Of a DNA stretch of 14,403 nucleotides, positions 6,608 to 13,687 are shown piece by piece; positions within the stretch are counted from its first letter, which is position 1; each line of letters starts with the position of its first letter. The notes beneath the pieces are model-generated. The model worked only from the letters and a program-made list of their open reading frames with translations. It was not told the DNA's origin and did not search any database. Origin of the DNA: an uncultured Erysipelotrichaceae bacterium (lineage in GTDB: Bacteria; Bacillota_I; Bacilli_A; Erysipelotrichales; Erysipelotrichaceae); contig CADBPB010000037.1 in NCBI GenBank assembly GCA_902796525.1, positions 1 through 14,403 of the forward strand, given 5' to 3'. Both the position numbers and the translations under genes were made by a program.

Positions 6608-7453
6608 ATGATCATCATAGCTACAGATTCCGCTGCCGATTTCGAACTGGATGAACTGAAACGAATGAACGTCGAATATCTGCCGATGTCCGTCAGTTTC
6701 GGCGATGACAGCTATCTGGAAAACATCACCATCACCAAGGACCAGTTCTTTGAGCGTCTGCAGACCGACAGCAGTTTTCCCAAGACATCGCAGCCGGCGC
6801 CATCGCTGTTTGAAGAACTGTTCGAGAAGGCCAAAACAAACGGCGACGATGTCATCTATATCCCGCTGTCGAAAGAGCTCTCCGGTGACTATCAGACCGC
6901 GATGTCCGTCAAGGAAATGGTCGCTTACGACCGGGTCCATATCATCGATACGATGAGCTGTACCGGCGGACAGAGACTGCTGGTCGAGAAAGCGGTCGCC
7001 TTGCGAAACGAAGGAAAGACCGCCGCAGAGATCGTCGGTTTTCTCAATGAACTGAGAGACCGGGTGGAGATCCTGACCATCATGGATACCCTGGAGTATC
7101 TCTACAAGAACGGACGCATCTCCAATGTCAGCTACTATATCGCTCAGCTGGGTCACATCAAACCGATCATGCACAACGGAGCAAGCTGCCAGGGAAAGGC
7201 CGACATTCCTGCCAAGCACATCGGCATCCGGAAAGCGATACAGTATATCGTCGACCAGATGGACAATAAAACAGACCAGGATTACCCGGTCTATGTGATG
7301 TATACGTATGTGAAGGACAATGCCTACAAACTGAGAGACAAACTTCTGGAAGCAGGCTACGACATTCCGGAGGAACACATCATTCCGGTCGGTGCGACCG
7401 TCGGTGCGCATATCGGCCCGAATGCCTGCGCCGTCGCCTACATCCGCAAATAG
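6608..7453 (+). CDS. DegV-family fatty-acid-binding protein
   Basis: A protein of 281 residues, the usual DegV length. DegV proteins bind fatty acids; in some Gram-positives the FakB members present the bound fatty acid to the kinase FakA for phosphorylation. Family blocks in order are: ATDSAAD (5-11), where the Ser is part of the carboxylate-binding pocket; FPKTSQPAP (57-65); SKELSGDYQTA (88-98); DTMSCTGGQ (114-122); the NGRIS block (near 170); and the C-terminal GATVGAHIGPNACAVAY (262-278). FakA is not in the window, so calling it FakB is inference. It has its own promoter, is divergent from tex, and its stop codon directly abuts the stop of the convergent zinc-ribbon cassette with no terminator between. 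Start is supported by AAGAGG 8 nt upstream. Confidence 0.95.
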   Translation: MIIIATDSAADFELDELKRMNVEYLPMSVSFGDDSYLENITITKDQFFERLQTDSSFPKTSQPAPSLFEELFEKAKTNGDDVIYIPLSKELSGDYQTAMSVKEMVAYDRVHIIDTMSCTGGQRLLVEKAVALRNEGKTAAEIVGFLNELRDRVEILTIMDTLEYLYKNGRISNVSYYIAQLGHIKPIMHNGASCQGKADIPAKHIGIRKAIQYIVDQMDNKTDQDYPVYVMYTYVKDNAYKLRDKLLEAGYDIPEEHIIPVGATVGAHIGPNACAVAYIRK

Positions 7454-7459
7454 CTATTT
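7448..7459. repeat. Palindrome holding two back-to-back stop codons
   Basis: AAATAGCTATTT is a perfect 12-bp palindrome. The plus-strand DegV gene ends in TAG at 7451-7453 and the minus-strand gene ends in TAG at 7454-7456, so the convergent genes meet with no base between them. It is too short to be a convincing hairpin terminator. Confidence 0.6.
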
Positions 7460-7837
7460 CTCTAATTCATCGATCAGATACAGGATTCTCTTCCAATGGA
7501 TCTGATCTTTTTCTTTCTTCATTCTTTCCTGATAGACAGGATCCTCCGGATGCATCTGCGCCATGATATGGGCATAATAGTAGCGTCCGAACGCTTCATA
7601 CTCGCTGGTATCGACTTTGATCTCTTCCGGCGAGTATTTGTTTTTCAGGGAAAGTTCGTAGATGTCGTAGTATTCGCCATTCTCAAAATGATCATTCATG
7701 ACGCTGAGGCCGTATGACCGGTTGAAGTAGCTGATATCCCTTCTGATCTCCATGAAGGCGCCCATAGCGTTGGCGAACAGGATGACCGTAAACAGGATGA
7801 TCAGAAAACGCGCTAAAGAGACCCATCTATTCTTCAT
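7454..7837 (-). CDS. Single-span membrane protein, third member of the zinc-ribbon cassette (no ribbon)
   Basis: A protein of 127 residues with a short basic N-terminus (MKNRWVSLAR), one membrane span or uncleaved signal (about 8-27), and an acidic, tyrosine-rich outer domain. There is no Cys-x2-Cys ribbon. Its outer domain resembles those of the two upstream proteins: NDHFENGEYYDIYELSLKN (48-66), followed about 12 residues later by SEYEAFGRYYYAHIM. In the 241-residue protein the matching blocks are NEAFENNDFETVNKLYYQN and YDAFCMRKEYQDVL. This suggests a shortened paralogue that has lost, or never had, the cytosolic ribbon. The ATG overlaps the upstream gene by 11 nt, with AGAGG 7 nt before it, so translation is probably coupled. 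I recognise no named family. Outside location follows from the positive-inside rule. Confidence 0.72.
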   Translation of the reverse strand: MKNRWVSLARFLIILFTVILFANAMGAFMEIRRDISYFNRSYGLSVMNDHFENGEYYDIYELSLKNKYSPEEIKVDTSEYEAFGRYYYAHIMAQMHPEDPVYQERMKKEKDQIHWKRILYLIDELEK

Positions 7838-8549
7838 TGTTCAACCTCTCATTGACCAGAACCACGATCGCACTGGAGTTCATTCCCGCAAGACCGGCGA
7901 CATCTTCGTCCGTCAGATGCAGGAACGTCTTGAGGAACAGTTCGTATTCTTCTCTGATCTCATTTATGTATTTCAGCACGAAAGGATCATCTTCCCAGCG
8001 GGTCAAAGATACATAGTCATCCTCGAAATCCTTGACGAACTGGCACATCTTGACCAGCGGATCGTTATAATAGTCTTCTTTGACATAGAGATGATTCGAG
8101 AAGCTCCGGATGATCTGACAGTAGTCATAGGCAAGACCGCTGATCCTGGCATATTCGCGGTAATCGTTGTAGTTGATTTCGTTTCGGTCGTAGCATGCGA
8201 CAAAAGCCGGATAATCGCGGTCTTCCAGCAGACGGTTGAGTTCTTCCTTGACATCGCTGATAGGCCGATCGGAAACGGCGATCTTTTCGGCGATATCGTA
8301 GCTGGCGCCCCACACCGGGATCATCAGCATATTGGCGATCAGCAGCATGACCAGAATGACCAGCAGGTTGTAGCCTTTCTTGGTCTTCTTGACCTCGGTC
8401 ATGACCTCCTGCTTGGTTTTCTTGTAGTCTTTGTCCAGCTTGGCCAGTTTCTCAAGATGTTCCCTGGCTTCTTCGTTGACTTCGCCGCAGTAAGGACACT
8501 TGACCTGGTCCAGAGACAATGGCGCTCCGCATTTCTTACAGTTGACCAT
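7827..8549 (-). CDS. Zinc-ribbon, single-span membrane protein (240 aa)
   Basis: The N-terminus carries a zinc ribbon (CKKC at 4-7 and CPYC at 18-21). A lysine-rich charged linker (about 28-58) follows, then one membrane span (about 60-80) and a 160-residue acidic helical domain. The many lysines before the span place the ribbon in the cytosol and the large domain outside. The outer domain begins with EELNRLLEDRDYPAFVACYD (102-121) and YREYARISGLAYDYCQII (130-147), which line up with similar blocks in both flanking cassette genes. This layout is reminiscent of TcaA-type ribbon/TM/ectodomain proteins, but the outer domain does not look like TcaA. The start overlaps the upstream stop by one base (TGATG), with a strong GGAGG 7 nt before it, indicating coupled translation. 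Function unknown. Confidence 0.8.
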   Translation of the reverse strand: MVNCKKCGAPLSLDQVKCPYCGEVNEEAREHLEKLAKLDKDYKKTKQEVMTEVKKTKKGYNLLVILVMLLIANMLMIPVWGASYDIAEKIAVSDRPISDVKEELNRLLEDRDYPAFVACYDRNEINYNDYREYARISGLAYDYCQIIRSFSNHLYVKEDYYNDPLVKMCQFVKDFEDDYVSLTRWEDDPFVLKYINEIREEYELFLKTFLHLTDEDVAGLAGMNSSAIVVLVNERLNNEE

Positions 8550-9274
8550 CAGTCGCCCTCCTTGAGATACTTATCCAGCTTCGAAGACGAGAGATAGCCG
8601 TATTCATCGGCGTTCGTTTGATAGATCTCCGAAAGTTCCTGCTCGCTGTAGTCTTTTTCCTGCATCAGCCGAAGGATCTCCTGACGGTCTTCTTCGTATT
8701 CGTTCCAGTCGTCCTGCGTCCAGCGCAGCGGATTGCAGAAATACTGGGGGTTATACAAGAAATAAAGAACATCGGTCAGCTGATATGAACTGAAATAAGA
8801 GTAATCGAAATCCTTCAGGACATCCTGATACTCCTTACGCATGCAGAAAGCATCATAATGAGGCCATTTGCTGACGACATGCGTATTCTGATAGTAAAGC
8901 TTGTTGACGGTTTCGAAGTCGTTGTTTTCAAAGGCTTCGTTCAGTTTGTCGAGATTCTCTTCTTCCCACAGGATATCTTCAAGGGCTTCCCGATCGTATT
9001 CCGGGTCGTTGTAGTAGTTTACTTTCATGAAACGGCTGAATGTGAACGCAAGGCCGATCACGATCGCGATCATGACCAGTCCCCTCAGGATCGACATCAG
9101 AATGAGCTTGCTGATGGAATTGTATGCTTCCGCTTGCAAACCGAAAACACGATCAATGATATCCCTGATCTTCTGACGGTATTTCTTATAGGCGCCTCTC
9201 TTGTTCATCGTGCCGCAGTATGGGCACTTTTCCAGTTCGTCCGAGAAGACGCCGCCGCAATTCTTACATTTCAT
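8549..9274 (-). CDS. Zinc-ribbon, single-span membrane protein (241 aa), first gene of the cassette
   Basis: A paralogue of the next gene. Zinc ribbon CKNC (3-6) and CPYC (17-20), basic linker (YKKYRQKIRD, 29-38), one span (about 57-79), then an acidic, Tyr/Asp/Glu-rich outer domain of about 160 residues. The domain includes LNEAFENNDFETVNKLYY (111-128), YDAFCMRKEYQDVL (140-153) and a later YSEQELSEIYQTNADEYGYL stretch near the C-terminus. The start must be the ATG at 9274 because the first ribbon Cys is residue 3. It has almost no ribosome site, unlike its neighbours. A terminator-like hairpin separates it from the aminopeptidase upstream, so it probably has its own promoter. Biochemical role unknown; membrane sensor, scaffold or complex subunit are all possible. 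Confidence 0.8.
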   Translation of the reverse strand: MKCKNCGGVFSDELEKCPYCGTMNKRGAYKKYRQKIRDIIDRVFGLQAEAYNSISKLILMSILRGLVMIAIVIGLAFTFSRFMKVNYYNDPEYDREALEDILWEEENLDKLNEAFENNDFETVNKLYYQNTHVVSKWPHYDAFCMRKEYQDVLKDFDYSYFSSYQLTDVLYFLYNPQYFCNPLRWTQDDWNEYEEDRQEILRLMQEKDYSEQELSEIYQTNADEYGYLSSSKLDKYLKEGD

Positions 9275-9281
9275 CTTATAT

Positions 9282-9287
9282 ATCTTA
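9282..9287 (-). promoter_or_regulatory. Candidate -10 box for the zinc-ribbon cassette
   Basis: TAAGAT lies on the minus strand exactly 7 nt before the ATG, so transcription would begin at or next to the start codon, which also lacks a ribosome site. TTTCTT, 18 bp upstream, is the best but weak -35 match. Speculative. Confidence 0.25.
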
Positions 9288-9298
9288 ACACTAAACGC

Positions 9299-9327
9299 AA
9301 TAAGAAAGAAATGGCTTACGCCATCTC
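9299..9327 (-). terminator. Intrinsic terminator with the aminopeptidase stop codon in its loop
   Basis: Read on the minus strand, GAGATGGC and GCCATTTC form an 8-bp stem (one G-U) with a GTAA tetraloop of the stable GNRA type. The tail is T-rich (TTTCTTATT). The TAA stop of the M18 gene is 9316-9318, inside the loop. On the plus strand the same G-U becomes an A-C mismatch, so the hairpin favours the minus-strand RNA. Confidence 0.55.
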
Positions 9328-10686
9328 TTTCAGGAAAATCTTGTATGCCTGATAGGCCTCGTAGATATCGCCTTTGGATGCGACTTCGTAAGGGGCATGC
9401 ATGTTCTGTACCGCAATACCCGCATCGATGACGTCCATATTCTTGTTGGCGAGGATATAGGCGATGGTACCTCCTCCGCCCTGGTCGACTCTGCCCAGTT
9501 CCGAGAACTGGTAGACGATCTTGTTCTTATCCAGGATCCTGCGGATCTTGGCGATATATTCCGGCGTCGCGTCGCTGGAGCCGCCCTTGCCTCCGGAGCC
9601 GGTGAATTTATTGAAGGAAATGCCTTTTCCAAGATACGCGGCATTCTTCGGTTCATTGACGGAAGGATAATTCGGATCGAATCCTGCGGAGACATCGCTT
9701 GAAAGCATGCAGGACCGTTCCAGACAGTGCCGAAGTTTCAGTCCATCGAAAGAATCCGTTTTCGCCAGCAGTTCGGCGACGCAGTTCTCAAAGAAAGCCG
9801 ACTGCGCTCCGGTCGCTCCCATGGAACCGATCTCTTCCTTATCCGTAAGAATGCAGGCGGAAGTCCTTTCGGGTTCCTTCGACTCCAGGATCGCCCTCAA
9901 TGAAGTATAGGCGCAGATCCTGTCGTCATGGCCATACGCCATGACCAGGCTGCGGTCCAGTCCGAGATCTCTGGCTTTGCCGGCCGGAACCAGTTCCAGT
10001 TCCGCGGAGATGAAATCTTCTTCTTCGATATCGTATTCTTCTTTGAGGATCTTCAGGATGTTCTTCTTGACCGGTTCTTCCTTTTCGTCCTTTTCTTTCA
10101 CCGGAATGGAACCGACCAGGGCATTCAGGTCTTCGCCTTCCACGACTTTCGCTCCGGTCTTTGCCATCTGGTCGCGCGAGAGATGGATCAGCAGATCCGA
10201 GATCTCCACGACCGGATCCTTCTCGTCCTCGCCGATCGCCACTTTGATGGTCTTGCCGTCTTTCTTGCAGACGACGCCATGCATGGCCAGAGGAAGCGCG
10301 ACCCACTGGTATTTCTTGATCCCGCCATAGTAGTGCGTATCCATCAGGACCAGTCCGTTGTCTTCATACAGAGGATTCTGTTTCAGATCGATACGCGGAG
10401 AATCGATGTGCGCACCCAGGATATTCAGGCCGTCTTCCATCGGTTTCTTTCCGATCACGAACAAGGCGATCGATTTGCCGCGGTTGTTGAAGTAGATCTT
10501 GTCACCCGCTTTGACTTTCCTGACTTCCTTGAATTCTTTGAATCCTTCTTTTCTGGCCAGACGTATCGTTTCATCAACGGCTTCCCGTTCCGTCTTGGCG
10601 GCATTCAGGAAGTTCTTGTAGTCTTCCGATACTGCCATCACATCCTTCATTGCTTTTGCGTTGTATTTTTCCCAAACTGTTTTCAT
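9316..10686 (-). CDS. apeA: M18-family aminopeptidase
   Basis: A cytosolic metallo-aminopeptidase of 456 residues. The family forms large tetrahedral dodecamers and removes N-terminal residues, often acidic, from peptides. Metal-site motifs are intact: GAHIDSPR (91-98, His93), GHDDR (252-256), TDKEEIGSMGATGAQ (281-295, Glu284/Glu285), SSDVSAG (329-335, Asp331) and QNMHAPYE (427-434, His430). The GSGGKGGSSDATPEY and VDQGGGGTIAY blocks are also typical. A charged insertion (about 196-208, KEKDEKEEPVKK) lies in the dimerisation/lid region, as is usual for this branch. Length is normal. GAGGA lies just ahead of the ATG. It begins 12 nt after the stop of the second nucleoside hydrolase, so it probably shares that operon. 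That pairing may simply be co-expression of scavenging enzymes. The gene symbol follows the common apeA naming for long M18 members. Confidence 0.95.
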   Translation of the reverse strand: MKTVWEKYNAKAMKDVMAVSEDYKNFLNAAKTEREAVDETIRLARKEGFKEFKEVRKVKAGDKIYFNNRGKSIALFVIGKKPMEDGLNILGAHIDSPRIDLKQNPLYEDNGLVLMDTHYYGGIKKYQWVALPLAMHGVVCKKDGKTIKVAIGEDEKDPVVEISDLLIHLSRDQMAKTGAKVVEGEDLNALVGSIPVKEKDEKEEPVKKNILKILKEEYDIEEEDFISAELELVPAGKARDLGLDRSLVMAYGHDDRICAYTSLRAILESKEPERTSACILTDKEEIGSMGATGAQSAFFENCVAELLAKTDSFDGLKLRHCLERSCMLSSDVSAGFDPNYPSVNEPKNAAYLGKGISFNKFTGSGGKGGSSDATPEYIAKIRRILDKNKIVYQFSELGRVDQGGGGTIAYILANKNMDVIDAGIAVQNMHAPYEVASKGDIYEAYQAYKIFLKEMA

Positions 10687-10698
10687 AATTCCTCTTTT

Positions 10699-11631
10699 CT
10701 AGTATGTTCTGTAGATATCCTTGATCAGACCCGCGAAACGCGTGCGGTCCACATCCAGGAAGATATGGCAGTGACGGTCTTCGAACTTGAAATCGGTCCA
10801 CAGATCCGTAACTGTTTTCCCTATCGTGAGCTTTCCCTGCGTCTCGACATAGATGCCGCATTCCTGACCGACGAACCAGTCAGGATGCGCCGTATAAATC
10901 ACCGGACAGGAATCATGCTCGCAAAGACCGCTCCAGTCGAGCCTCTCCCTGGCCGCATACAGAAGTCCGTTGGAATCCTTGAACAGCTTCGATGCGGCAT
11001 TCCCATATGAAACGATCTCATCGATGTCGTCATCGTCAAGGAACGCCTTATGCGTCACATCCAAGCCGAAGAGATTGACCGGGATCCCGGATTTCATGAC
11101 ATTTTCCGCGGCATGCGGGTCGACATAGATATTGAATTCCGCACACGGAGTGATATTGCCTCCGTCCGCAGCTCCGCCCATGATATTCAGGACCTTGATA
11201 TGTTCGATGATATCCGGATGCTTGAAAATGGCGGTCGCGATATTGGTCAATGGGCCGACCGCACATACAACGAGCTCTCCGCTGTATTCTTTCGCTTTCT
11301 CATACAAGGCATCCCAGGCTTTCGTCTCTTCGATCGGAGCATCCGATAGCGGGATCTCAGCGCCGCCAAGGCCGTTGCTGCCATGGACGTATTCCGCGGT
11401 AAACAGTTCCTTGACCAGCGGTCTGTCCGCTCCCGGATAGACTTTTATCTCTTTTCTTCCGGCAAGTGCCAGGACATCCCTGGCGTTGCGGAAGGCATTC
11501 GGCAACGGGGTATTTCCGGCGACCGCCGAGACTCCGACGATCTCCAGTTCTTCAAGACGGCAGGCGACAAGCAGCGCCACCGCGTCATCGACGCCGATGT
11601 CGGTATCGAACCATACAGGTATCTTATTCAT
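10699..11631 (-). CDS. Nucleoside hydrolase (IUNH family), second of a tandem pair
   Basis: A protein of 310 residues, normal for the inosine-uridine hydrolase family, which cleaves ribonucleosides into base plus ribose using a bound calcium ion. The calcium site DTDIGVDDA (9-17, Asp9, Asp11, Asp15, Asp16) is intact. So are VHGSNGLGG (82-90), CAEFNIYVDP (163-172) and the active-site His239 in CEHDSCPV. The presence of both His83 and His239 is the pattern of pyrimidine-leaning or non-specific members; substrate cannot be fixed from sequence. A longer frame to 11898 runs through the upstream gene and is rejected. GGGAGG (11638-11643), inside the end of the upstream gene, sets the start. It follows the other hydrolase after one base and precedes the aminopeptidase by 12 nt. 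Confidence 0.93.
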   Translation of the reverse strand: MNKIPVWFDTDIGVDDAVALLVACRLEELEIVGVSAVAGNTPLPNAFRNARDVLALAGRKEIKVYPGADRPLVKELFTAEYVHGSNGLGGAEIPLSDAPIEETKAWDALYEKAKEYSGELVVCAVGPLTNIATAIFKHPDIIEHIKVLNIMGGAADGGNITPCAEFNIYVDPHAAENVMKSGIPVNLFGLDVTHKAFLDDDDIDEIVSYGNAASKLFKDSNGLLYAARERLDWSGLCEHDSCPVIYTAHPDWFVGQECGIYVETQGKLTIGKTVTDLWTDFKFEDRHCHIFLDVDRTRFAGLIKDIYRTY

Positions 11632-11632
11632 C

Positions 11633-12583
11633 TCAAACCTCCCATCCCTCGTATTTCGCACAGGCTTCGTATAGATAATCGACGAACTTTTCCCGATCGA
11701 GATCCATGACGCAGCGGCAGTTCGGTTCCTTGCCCAGACGCCCTTTGTAGTCGGCGACCGTTGCGCCGCGGCAGTATCTGCCATCGAGTTCGATATCGAC
11801 ATAGTATTCTCTGATATCAAAGATTTCCGGATGGACCAGAGACATGACGGCACATGGATCATGGGTCGTCGCTCCTGCCCAGCCAAGCGATTTGACATGG
11901 ATGAAGAAGAAATCGAACCAGCCTGCCACGGTTTCCGCGATCGGATTGTGCAAGGAACGGATCCGCTCGAAATCTTCCGGATAGACCAGGGCTTTTTCGG
12001 TCACATCCAGTCCGCACATCTGCAGATCGACACCGCTGTGATATACCGTATAAGCCGCTTCCGGATCGACCAGGATATTGAATTCCGCTCCGGCTGTCCA
12101 GTTGCCGTTGCGCAAGCCTCCTCCCATCGTCGAGATGGTTTCGATCTTGTCCTTCAGTTCCGGATGCGACAGCAGCAGAGCCGCGACATTGGTCTGCGCA
12201 CCGGTAGTGATGATCGTTACCTTTTCTTCGGATTCCCGCAATACTTTTTCCATCATTTCGATGGCGGACAGATCGCTTAAAGGCAGATGCGGTTCCGGCA
12301 GCTTCGGACCGTCCAGTCCCGTTTCCCCATGGAAATTCGGAGCGATGATCAGATCGGAACAAAGGGGCTTGTTCCTTCCTTTTGCGACTTGCACATCCAG
12401 ATGAAGCAAAGCCGCGATCCTTCGCGCATTGTAGGTCACTTTCTCCAGGGTCTGATTTCCGGCGACTGTAGTGATCGCCTTGATATCGAAATCGTCGATC
12501 GTAGATGCAAGCACCCAGGCAATCGCGTCGTCGTGTCCCGGATCGCCGTCAAGGATCACCGGTCGTTTTTTCTTATTGTCCAT
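11633..12583 (-). CDS. Nucleoside hydrolase (IUNH family), first of a tandem pair
   Basis: A protein of 316 residues, cytosolic, hydrolysing the N-glycosidic bond of nucleosides. Motifs are: calcium site LDGDPGHDDA (11-20, Asp12, Asp14, Asp18, Asp19); FHGETGLDGP (84-93, His85); GAEFNILVDP (165-174); and active-site TTHDPCAVM (239-247, His241). The HGETGLDGP block and paired histidines are seen in RihA/RihB-type pyrimidine hydrolases, so cytidine/uridine preference is possible but unproven. It is clearly diverged from its downstream neighbour, so this is an old duplication or two separately recruited members. The start has an AAGG about 10 nt upstream. It is the first gene of the minus-strand operon and lies back to back with adenosine deaminase across 72 bp. 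Confidence 0.94.
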   Translation of the reverse strand: MDNKKKRPVILDGDPGHDDAIAWVLASTIDDFDIKAITTVAGNQTLEKVTYNARRIAALLHLDVQVAKGRNKPLCSDLIIAPNFHGETGLDGPKLPEPHLPLSDLSAIEMMEKVLRESEEKVTIITTGAQTNVAALLLSHPELKDKIETISTMGGGLRNGNWTAGAEFNILVDPEAAYTVYHSGVDLQMCGLDVTEKALVYPEDFERIRSLHNPIAETVAGWFDFFFIHVKSLGWAGATTHDPCAVMSLVHPEIFDIREYYVDIELDGRYCRGATVADYKGRLGKEPNCRCVMDLDREKFVDYLYEACAKYEGWEV

Positions 12584-12611
12584 TGCTATATCGCCTTTCC
12601 AATCTAGTTTT

Positions 12612-12632
12612 ATTTTAACATATGGTTATAAT
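12612..12632. promoter_or_regulatory. Divergent promoter region of the nucleoside-salvage genes
   Basis: On the plus strand a perfect TATAAT (12627-12632) lies 23 bp before the deaminase ATG, but no good -35 box is present. On the minus strand TAAAAT (12612-12617) is a plausible -10 box 28 bp before the nucleoside hydrolase ATG, also without a good -35. The boxes are only 9 bp apart, so the two polymerases should compete, and one regulator could control both directions. Confidence 0.45.
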
Positions 12633-12655
12633 TAGAATATAAGGATGGTAAAACA

Positions 12656-13687
12656 ATGAAATACAATTTCCCGAAAATCGATCTGCATCTGCATCTGGAT
12701 GGTTCGTTCCGTCCGGAAACGGTCTGGGAGCTTGTTCAGGAACAGCATGTCGAGATGCCCGTGAACACCCTCGAAGACTATATCGCCTGGATGGATGAAC
12801 ATGCCCATTCCGGCAGCGTCAATGAATTCCTGGAGATGTTTGCGGCGCCGCTGCAGGTGATGCAGGATGAGAAATCGATCATCCGGATCACCAAGGAACT
12901 GGTCGAAGATATCGCAAAACAGGGGCTGGTCTATGCCGAGATCCGTTTCGCTCCGCAGCTGCATACGAATAAAGGCCTGACCCAGAGGCAGGCGATCGAA
13001 GCCGTGCTGGAAGGAGCCAGGATCGGCATGGAAGAAAACCCGACGATCAAGATCGGCATCATCTGCTGCATGATGTGCCAGGGAGCGGAAACCGTGAACT
13101 GGGATGCGAATATGGAGACAGCGAAGATCGTGCATGAATATCTCGATAAGGGTGTCGTCTGTATCGACTTGGCAGGAGCAGAAGGTTTCGTACCTCTGTC
13201 CAATTTCGCTCCTTTGTTCAAAGTCGCAAAAGACCTGGGCACGCCGATCATCTGTCATGCGGGCGATTCCCAGGACTGGACCACGGTGAGGGACGCCATT
13301 GAGATGGGTGCGCAGCGAATCGGTCATGGCCATCATGTCTATGAGAACCCTGCTTTATCAAGATACTGCGCCGATCATGAGATCGCTCTGGAAATCTGCC
13401 CGACTTCCAATATCCAGTGCCAGACCAGAGAGACCTTTGAACTCCATCCTGCCTACAATCTCTATGCCTTAGGCGTTCCGGTCACGATCAATACCGACAA
13501 TATGACGATGTCCGACACCTATCTGGATATCGAATACGACCACTGCCTGAATGAAATGGGCTTCGAATATGAGGACCTGATCCTGATGAACATCAATTCA
13601 GCGAAGTACTCCTTCATGCCCAAAGAAGACAAGGAAAGGATCATCAAGGAACTGGAAAAATGCCTGGACGAGGCTTGCGAGTCATGA
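12656..13687 (+). CDS. add: Adenosine deaminase family protein with Asp at the catalytic Glu position
   Basis: A protein of 343 residues, a normal length for bacterial adenosine deaminase, which converts adenosine to inosine with a zinc-activated water in a TIM barrel. Visible motifs are: zinc ligands HLH (11-13) in DLHLHLDGS; IRFAPQLH (96-103); DLAGAE (171-176); CHAGD (200-204); RIGHGHHV (221-228, His224); CPTSNIQC (248-255); and TINTDNMT (278-284, zinc ligand Asp281). All metal ligands are present. The unusual point is HAGD: nearly all known family members have HAGE, where Glu donates the proton to the purine ring. TDN instead of TDD is, to my knowledge, common in Bacillota members. GGATGG precedes the ATG by about 8 nt. 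Its stop overlaps the start of the phosphorylase by four bases. Confidence 0.9.
   Translation: MKYNFPKIDLHLHLDGSFRPETVWELVQEQHVEMPVNTLEDYIAWMDEHAHSGSVNEFLEMFAAPLQVMQDEKSIIRITKELVEDIAKQGLVYAEIRFAPQLHTNKGLTQRQAIEAVLEGARIGMEENPTIKIGIICCMMCQGAETVNWDANMETAKIVHEYLDKGVVCIDLAGAEGFVPLSNFAPLFKVAKDLGTPIICHAGDSQDWTTVRDAIEMGAQRIGHGHHVYENPALSRYCADHEIALEICPTSNIQCQTRETFELHPAYNLYALGVPVTINTDNMTMSDTYLDIEYDHCLNEMGFEYEDLILMNINSAKYSFMPKEDKERIIKELEKCLDEACES

Noticed and set aside
7752..8597. Open frame of 281 codons on the plus strand opposite the zinc-ribbon genes
   Set aside because: The minus-strand genes have CxxC ribbons, spans, overlaps and ribosome sites; the plus-strand frame has none of these.
9928..11010. 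Open frame of 360 codons on the plus strand spanning two minus-strand genes
   Set aside because: It crosses the end of a nucleoside hydrolase and most of the M18 aminopeptidase, both with intact motifs. The product is low-complexity and resembles nothing known.
11632..11898. N-terminal extension of the second nucleoside hydrolase by 89 codons
   Set aside because: The extension lies wholly inside the upstream hydrolase gene, while GGGAGG and the family's usual N-terminus fix the start at 11631.
12616..12628. Imperfect palindrome around CATATG between the salvage genes
   Set aside because: Only four base pairs in each arm match across an odd spacer in AT-rich promoter sequence; this is expected by chance.
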